The position numbers and the translations under genes were made by a program. This document shows positions 58,250 through 64,000 of a stretch of 64,000 nt of DNA, piece after piece. The first letter of the stretch is position 1. Each line of letters starts with the position of its first letter. Location: assembly GCA_036346395.1 (NCBI GenBank), contig CM070605.1, positions 3,286,001-3,350,000 of the forward strand. The letters run 5' to 3'. The notes beneath the pieces are model-generated. The model ran no database searches. It was not told the DNA's origin and was given only the letters and a program-made list of their open reading frames with translations. The DNA is from Hsuehochloa calcarea (lineage: Eukaryota > Streptophyta > Magnoliopsida > Poales > Poaceae).

Positions 58250-58535
58250 TGACATTCATATGAGATATAGTCCATATGTATACTGCTGCAACAACAGTGA
58301 GAGTACAGACTGTAGTCATACGAGTAATTAGAGAAAAAATTTCATCATAATCTCAAACATAAGTCTACTGAAAACCTCTTGCAACAAGACAATATATTTA
58401 TCGCTCTATTGAACCATCTGACTTGTTCTTTACTTTGTACACCCACTTACAAGTTATATAATTGTCTTCAAATAGTAGTGGAACAAAAACCCAAGTGCAT
58501 CTACACTTTAATGTTATAAACTCCTCAGTCATAAA
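58250..58535 (-). pseudogene. Copia A RT, N-terminal fragment
   Basis: Minus strand in broken frames: CTWVFVPLLFED, then TCKWVYKVKNKSDGSIER-like text, LVARGFQ, then RMTTVCTLTVVAA and the MNVNN end that continues directly into NNAFIRSDL at 53757 once the solo LTR is removed. Upstream copia sequence (integrase, protease, gag, 5' LTR) is missing. Confidence 0.8.
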
Positions 58536-59220
58536 TACTCGACTCAGATATTGTACTTGCACGAGAAAATTCTATCTCTCTAGTACCTGAATAGAACGAT
58601 TACCTAGAACATACCGTGATATGGTAAAACAATAGTTAGAATCGATGAGTACTAACGGAGGGTCAGCGAGGATTAAACTATCGGTTGAAAAAAAAATCCG
58701 GAGGGTAGCGATAACTCCGGTTATCGCCGATAACCGAAAATTTCGATCAAATTTCGACCGAAGTTAAAAAAAAAAATTCGGATTTTAAATAAAAAAAATC
58801 GCTGGGGTTAAGTGGAGGAGAGAAGGACTAAGGATCAAAAGAACCCTCTGATCCTCAGTCCTCTCAACAATGGCGATTATGTCATGTGTAGCCATTAGAC
58901 AATGGCTATATTCCCTAGCGATATTATTACCGTTAAAAATCACAGAAAATTCAAATGTACATTTCATAGCGATGTTATTACTGGCAAAAATCCTCCACAT
59001 CCGCTATGGCAAGAACCACCAGACGAGTCTTGATTAATTGCGCGGATAACTCCACCCCAAATAAATTAAACTTCTATATGTTGGAGATGGGATACCAGCT
59101 TGTAAAATTTGTATGCTCTCTAAAATAACAGATTACAAGAACTAATGCGCAGAAAGAAAGCATAGGTGCCTCGCCTATTGTCCTATATACCAACTATATA
59201 TATACTACGAAATAAATCCA
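58536..59220. other. AT-rich DNA, no gene recognised
   Basis: Contains poly-A runs (58690, 58770, 58790) and GATAACCG/CGGTTATC inverted text at 58725-58755. It may hold the 3' untranslated region and downstream flank of the minus-strand gene beginning at 60326. Confidence 0.4.
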
Positions 59221-59329
59221 TTTGTCTCAACCTTTTTGCGACTCGAGATATGATGATCCATCCTCGGGTAGCAAGAACTGGCAAAATTCTCAGCTCACAT
59301 ATCGAAAAGTAGCGTCGTGGAACAAAAAA

Positions 59330-60326
59330 TCAGTCACTAGTTCTGCAAAAATGGTAAACACAGGTAAAATGATTAGTCCAGACTCCGCAGATATCATTTT
59401 CGCGTCTTGTGAAGTTTTAACTAACTGGAAGCAAAATCGTAGCTCTGAGAGGACTATGCCGTGGTGAAACATTAATCCAATTTCAACCTGTTAGCCTAAC
59501 TCAAGGCAGTTCATAAGTTTATTTTATCACAATGAACGATAGTGATATGTATACGCATCTATTCCAGGATAACCTCAGGGAAACTGCCATGGTATTCTTA
59601 TTGTGATATTGTCGTGCAATATTTTGTGCATGTGTTAGCTACTTGACCATTAAAGAATCAAGATATTAAAGGCCATTTAAGGAAAAAGAAACCATAAATC
59701 ATCAAGTCCAAGATCAAACAAATCTATCCAAGAAAGCATCCAGAGTTGTCATAAGACAAGAAACTAAACATCTGCAAGTCATAGCGCCGTACCTTTGCCT
59801 TTTAGAATTAGGCCCGTCAACTGGGTCACGGTTATGTTGATGTGAACTAGAATCAATTGGGCCATCCCTTGCACTGTTTGAGCTCTCAGACACAACCTGC
59901 ATCCAGCACTGATGTTACAGTCCATCAAGAGGCTAAGTGCATTAACACTTTAACAGCCATAATAAGTAGAAATTGTACTTGCCTGTGAAGGAGTACTACT
60001 ACTGTCTGCTGGGGTACTTTGATGCTGTGTTTCAACTTGGGTAATAAATGGCATAATTTGCTGGACCAAATTAGCAAAGCGTAGCCCCTCATCGCTGACC
60101 CCTGACACTTCTGGTGTTCCACGATTTCTAGCATCTACCTGCCCAGCAGAATCCGTTGGTGCATGCTGACTTGTGCCATTTGCTCGGGCATTTTCTCCAG
60201 AAAATAGTGATCCAATCCACTGGAGACTGTCCATCAACTGAGAAAAAGGACCCTGGCTATTATGCTGCCCAGGGGAGGTCAGAGAGCTGTTTGCCACATT
60301 GACTTCAAGTGGAGATCCCAGATTAC
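59330..60326 (-). CDS. 3' exons of a BAG6/Scythe-like protein gene (partial)
   Basis: Three minus-strand exons. 60326-59983: GNLGSPLEVNVANSSLTSPG through DSLQWIGSLFSGENARANGT and GLRFANLVQQIMPFITQVET. 59896-59793: VVSESSNSARDGPIDSSSHQ to GPNSKRQ. 59342-59330: the end, giving PNSKRQRTSD and a stop. The frame is open and phases agree, unlike the surrounding elements. The first intron uses a GC donor (CACAG/GCAAGT), the second GT-AG. The Gln/Ser-rich composition with FANLVQQIMPFI and a KRQ-type basic C-terminus resembles plant ubiquitin-like domain proteins of the BAG6/CIP73 type, which act in protein quality control. This match is from memory and moderate. Upstream exons lie beyond the copia at 61025 onward or outside the window. 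Confidence 0.55.
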
Positions 60327-61024
60327 CTATAAGTGGCAAAATCCATTGACGATACAAAAAGCATGAGGACAAAGCCTTATATTTCTTTTAGAAGGCCAAA
60401 ATATCAGCATGTGAACTAGAATAACCATACACCAAAGAATGAAGAATCAGTAAACAATGGCATGCAGCATTCATTGAGGCAACCATCTAGGAGACAAATT
60501 ATGGGTCACAACAGGCAGTGCTAACTCAGGTAAAAACTAGGGGTGCGATCGGGATAGAATACGGTCGGATATAGTCTTATCCCATATTATTTTCTCGCAT
60601 TCGGAGCCGGATAAGACTACTACTAGATACGGATACGGATATGGTTCAAATTTGTTGTTGAATAATACACACAAGTGCAACAAAAGTATGTTTAATATAT
60701 TTGAGCACACAATATCAGTGACACATAGCCTATATACACAAATAATATAATAAGAACTTGAGTTGCTAAAATGGACATTTTAAAAGTAATAACACACCTG
60801 TAATGTGTAATTATTCAACACGGGAATGTATTGTGTGCAATCTAGCTTCGGGTGCAATCACGGTGCACTCCAAGTCTCCAACTAAAAAAAGTCACGAAAA
60901 ATTCCAAAAAAAAATTCTAGATGTATTTCATGGTTCAAATTCATTCTATGTTATGAGCAACAAAAAAGAGAAAATTCCGACAAATTTAAACTCTTAACAT
61001 TTGTCAGATTTTTTTTTTTGTTAC
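60327..61024. other. Intron or intergenic DNA upstream of the last exons
   Basis: AT-rich. Contains a GATACGGATACGGATATGG stretch near 60636 and a GGGTGCAATCACGGTGCA stretch near 60850, both reminiscent of short grass DNA transposons, but no terminal repeats were found. Confidence 0.4.
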
Positions 61025-61178
61025 TGTTAACATATAATGAATTTGAACTTCAAATTTCATACATAGTTAAAGTTGTTTGGAATGAACTCATCATCTATTC
61101 CAATAGGCCAAAAGGCCAATATAACATGTACAATGGAAATATGCAAAGAACACCCTAAGCTAATATACATATGTAACA
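61025..61178 (-). mobile_element. 3' LTR of short-LTR copia B
   Basis: On the minus strand it begins TGTTACATATG after a GGGGGGGGGG purine run and ends ATATGTTAACA at 61025. 154 bp, close to the 158-bp LTR of copia A. Its right-hand partner is outside the window. Confidence 0.65.
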
Positions 61179-61189
61179 CCCCCCCCCCC

Positions 61190-61995
61190 AAAACTAATGG
61201 TGGATCAACAACATTAAGTTTTGAGAGGTAAGCATCTTTGAGCTCTAGTCTGTGTCTTGGTCAAAAAATCTGCTAACTGAAGCTCCGAGGCATATACTGA
61301 AGAGCAATAACTTGATCTTGCACCTGCGATCTCATGGACAAAGCATCTATTTTAATGTGCTTGGTGAGTTCATGCTTCACTGGATCTCAAACAATGTTGA
61401 TCGCACTAGTACTGTTTGATAAGAGAGGAGTCAGTGCAGAACCTGAAACACCGAAATCCTCAAGTAGCAACCGAAGCTAGGTGATCTCAGCTGTCAACAA
61501 CGCCATGGCTCTCAACTCAGCCTTAGCATTCAAACGGGAAACAACAATTTGCTTCTTAGTCTTCCAGGCAATCAGAGAAAAATCAAGGAAAACACAATAG
61601 GCAGAAGAGACCGGCGATCAGAATAATCGCTAGCCTAGGTCGCATCAGAGTACGCCTGAAGCTGCAGAGAACTAAAGCAACGAAAAAAAAGACGACGACT
61701 GATGGTCCCAAGAAAATATCGTAGAATACGAAGAAGGCGACTGTAGTGGAGCTGAGTGGGAGCAGAGACGAACTGACTCAGAATGTGAACTAGGTGAGAA
61801 ATTTGGATCGAGTGATCCCAAGGTAGACAAGGCCCCCGACAAGGTGGTAGCGAGTGAGGTCCTCAAAGGCACACCATCGATGGTAGAAGGTGAACATCAA
61901 GCTCCATAGGAGTATCCACCATCGTTGATCGATGAGACAAGCACGGCGGGAAATCTTGAATGTACTTCTCCTGAGAAAGGTAGTAGCCCTCAGGC
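61190..61995 (-). pseudogene. Copia B RT end and RNase H, broken
   Basis: Minus strand: GYYLSQEKYIQD, TMVDTPMELDVH, then ILRYFLGTISRRLFF, LQLQAYSDAT, fragments with WKTKKQ-like and VKHELTKHI-like text, and a C-terminal SKLNVVDPP-like end near 61200. Frameshifts and stops throughout. Most of RT before GYYLSQ is missing. Confidence 0.85.
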
Positions 61996-62768
61996 GTAGT
62001 AAGGCCGAGACTCATCAAAGGTGACGTCCCGAAAGATCCTCTTCCGGCGAGCAATAGGTTCGCAACAACGATAACCCTTATGCTCAAGACTGTAGCCATG
62101 AAAAACACACTCAACTGACTAAGAAGTCAACTTGGTGCGCTCACAAGGTGGAAGGACAAAGCAGACAGAGCCGCAACAGCGAAGGTGACTGTACTCGGGA
62201 GCCCGACTGTAGAGACTCTCAACGGGAGTAGAACCCTGAAGAGCAGTGGAAGGTTGGATATTGATGAGGAAAGCAGCAGTGGAGACAATCTCAGCCCAGA
62301 AGTGAGGTGGAACAGAAGATGCAAGCATGAGAGCTCGAGTTGTCTCAAGCAAACGACGATACTTACGCTCAAAGACACCATTATGAGCGTGAGCACCAGG
62401 ACAAGAGTACTTAGGAAGAGTACCCTGCTCAGCGAGAAAGCAACACAAAGTAACAGATAGGTACTCGCTAGTAGAATCAGCACGGAAAACACGAATGGCC
62501 GAATCAAAATGGGTCCAAAGTCCAAACCATGATGGCAAAAATGTGGTAAATAGAGAGAAGCTGACTGTGAGAGGACATGAAGTAGATCTAAGTATCGATG
62601 ACCTCCTTTCGAAACAAAAGGAGTTAGACCCCAAACGTCGGAGTGAACAAGATCAAAAGGACGAGCCGAGATAGAATCACTAGAGGGACAAGGGAGCTGC
62701 AACTGTTTGTCAAGCTTGCAACCCATACAAGGTAAAGAGGTCAGCAGAAACAAACCCAAGAAGAACAC
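61995..62768 (-). pseudogene. Copia B integrase, broken
   Basis: Minus strand: MGCKLDKQLQLPCPSS, PFDLVHSDVWGLTPFVSKGG (first Asp), VFRADSTSEYLSVTLCCFLA (second Asp), AHNGVFERKYRRLLETTRAL (Glu), PPHFWAEIVSTAAFLINIQP, then SVECVF-type text and VTFDESRPY near 62000. Frameshifts near 62630 and 62560. DDE residues are visible. Confidence 0.9.
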
Positions 62769-62823
62769 AACATATTAGAGACGATAGTCGCGATCCACGG
62801 AGATGATCCAAACGATGGTGCCA

Positions 62824-63300
62824 CTAAGCAAAGGAAGCAGTAGAAAACGTGGCAAAACAGAAGCAGGTGTAGTGAAAGACTAGCTGGTGGAGACAGCGAA
62901 AGGAAGGTGCAACAGTTGAGCTCCCAAAGACGCTGCGAATCACGACGCCGAGAGCCAACACCAAGTAGAGTCCCCGTGCAGCGGTCCTGGACACAATAAG
63001 AGTCGGACTCAAGAATAACACAACAGACGTGATCAGTGATCGGCCGACATAAGCTGCATAGTAAGCTAAGGAACATGAGAGACAGCAGGAGCATGAAAGG
63101 AAGAAGTGGAAAGGATGCATCGGCTTGCAACAGGAAGAAAGGTACCATCGGCGGTCTGAACAGTAGAAAGAAAAGATGTGGGACTCAGAAGTGAGGCGAG
63201 CAGAATCTTGTGTCATGTGAAAAGAAGCACCAGAGTCCAAGATCCACGATGACAAGATACTGAATGAGGGAGGTGGCAGAGGCGAGTAGGACTGCTGAGA
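62824..63300 (-). pseudogene. Copia B protease and pre-integrase region
   Basis: Minus strand, SSWILDSGASFHMTQDSARL with an intact Asp-Ser-Gly catalytic motif (about 63200-63245). The rest, up to the pre-integrase text near 62770-62990 (for example RDSQRLWELNCCTF), is in shifting frames. Confidence 0.8.
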
Positions 63301-64000
63301 AGCAAGAGCGACGAGAGGCGGCGGCGGCGGCGGCGAGGAGACGGTGACCTGAGGCAAGATCAGCGTTGGCGTCTCGAGGTAGGAGCGGTAGTAGCAGTGG
63401 CCTGAGACCAGGGCGGCGGCGTCGAGGTCTGGCGGTGGTGGCGAGACAAGCGGCGGCGGCGAGTAGTAATGCGCCGAGACCGAGGCGAGGCGGTGGCGTC
63501 CCAAGGCGAGCGGCTACGGTGCCGCCTGCGAAGCGGCGGCGTCACGAGGCACGCGGCGGCGGCGTCTGAGGCACGGCGGCGGTGGCGTCCCGAAGCCGGG
63601 GTGGCTATGGCGCCGCCCTGAGGTGGCGGCGCTCCAAGACCATGGTAGCGGTGACGGCCCGAGGCACGCGGCAGCAACGTCCTAAGGCCGGGGTAGCGGT
63701 GGCCCAAGGTGTCGACGAACCCAAGGTAGGGTCGGCGACAGCGTTTGAGACGAGAACAACGCGGTGGTCCAAGACCAAAGCGACGGCGGCCGAGGTAGGA
63801 ACGACGGCGGTGCCGAGAGCGAAGCGGCGAGATCTACATGTCCGAAGTGAACAAGATCCTCTGGCGCACCGTCCATGGGATGATTCCACACAAGACGAAG
63901 ACGGGTGAGGTCTCTGCCAGATGTTGCTTGCCCTTGCTTCGAGGCACGGGGCGAGTCGGGAGACCGTCCGCGATCGACCGCTGCTCGAGTCTGCGAGGAG
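63301..64000 (-). pseudogene. Copia B gag region, GC-rich, partial
   Basis: Minus strand upstream of protease; GC-rich with GGCGGC runs (plus-strand view). WNHPMDGAPEDLVHFGHVDL is a readable gag-side stretch near 63840-63890, followed by Pro/Ala/Arg-rich low-complexity text. It runs out of the window at 64000, so the 5' LTR is not seen. Confidence 0.55.

Noticed and set aside
60538..60870. Candidate hAT-like or other short DNA transposon with GGGTGCGATC and GGGTGCAATC ends
   Set aside because: The two ends are not inverted repeats of each other and no 8-bp duplication was found.
63366..63908. Plus-strand GC-rich frames rich in Arg, Ala and Gly
   Set aside because: They are antisense to the copia B gag region and arise from GGCGGC runs; no domain seen.

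Overview
The window looks like nuclear DNA of a grass (Poaceae), because nearly all of it is plant LTR retrotransposon sequence typical of grass genomes: Sirevirus-type and short-LTR Ty1-copia, Tat-type and Del/Tekay-like Ty3-gypsy. Only small pieces of host-type genes lie between them. The species cannot be fixed from the sequence alone. I see no bacterial operons, CRISPR arrays, tRNA or rRNA genes.

Layout. 1-7.0 kb: a Sirevirus LTR fragment, a minus-strand gypsy LTR with its primer binding site, then a decayed gypsy pol end, polypurine tract, 2.1-kb LTR and a second primer binding site (int-LTR-int). 7.0-12.6 kb: an LTR remnant and a decayed gypsy gag interrupted by a 2.3-kb LTR. 12.6-34.1 kb: a plant mobile domain (PMD) pseudogene split by a 20.5-kb minus-strand Tat-type gypsy (target duplication AGAAC), which is itself split by a 9.8-kb minus-strand Sirevirus (target duplication GTTTC). 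34.1-35.0 kb: 150-bp tandem repeats and intergenic DNA. 35.0-37.4 kb: exons of an ABC1/UbiB-family kinase gene on the plus strand, with at least one frameshift. 37.5-58.5 kb: a short-LTR copia (minus) in an intron of that gene, broken by a long gypsy-type LTR carrying a complete plus-strand Sirevirus (41.3-52.3 kb, target duplication GAGTT) and by a 4.5-kb solo LTR (target duplication ATTAT). 59.3-60.3 kb: the last exons of a minus-strand gene whose C-terminus resembles plant BAG6/Scythe-like ubiquitin-domain proteins. 61.0-64.0 kb: a second short-LTR copia (minus) running off the window.

No retroelement has intact coding capacity. Every pol shows frameshifts or stops, and several have lost a whole domain (reverse transcriptase, RNase H or integrase). 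Insertion order follows from the nesting: PMD gene, then Tat gypsy, then Sirevirus on the left; ABC1K intron, then copia, then long LTRs, then Sirevirus on the right.

The most unusual pattern is that LTRs of several otherwise unrelated families each carry their own array of short, mostly CpG-containing inverted repeats: a 29-bp hairpin unit, a TTCGAC/GTCGAA minisatellite, CGGAACTTCCG, GGTCNGACC, CCGTTGGATC half-sites and an AT-rich 41-bp hairpin unit. The Tat element also carries an antisense extra ORF downstream of integrase.
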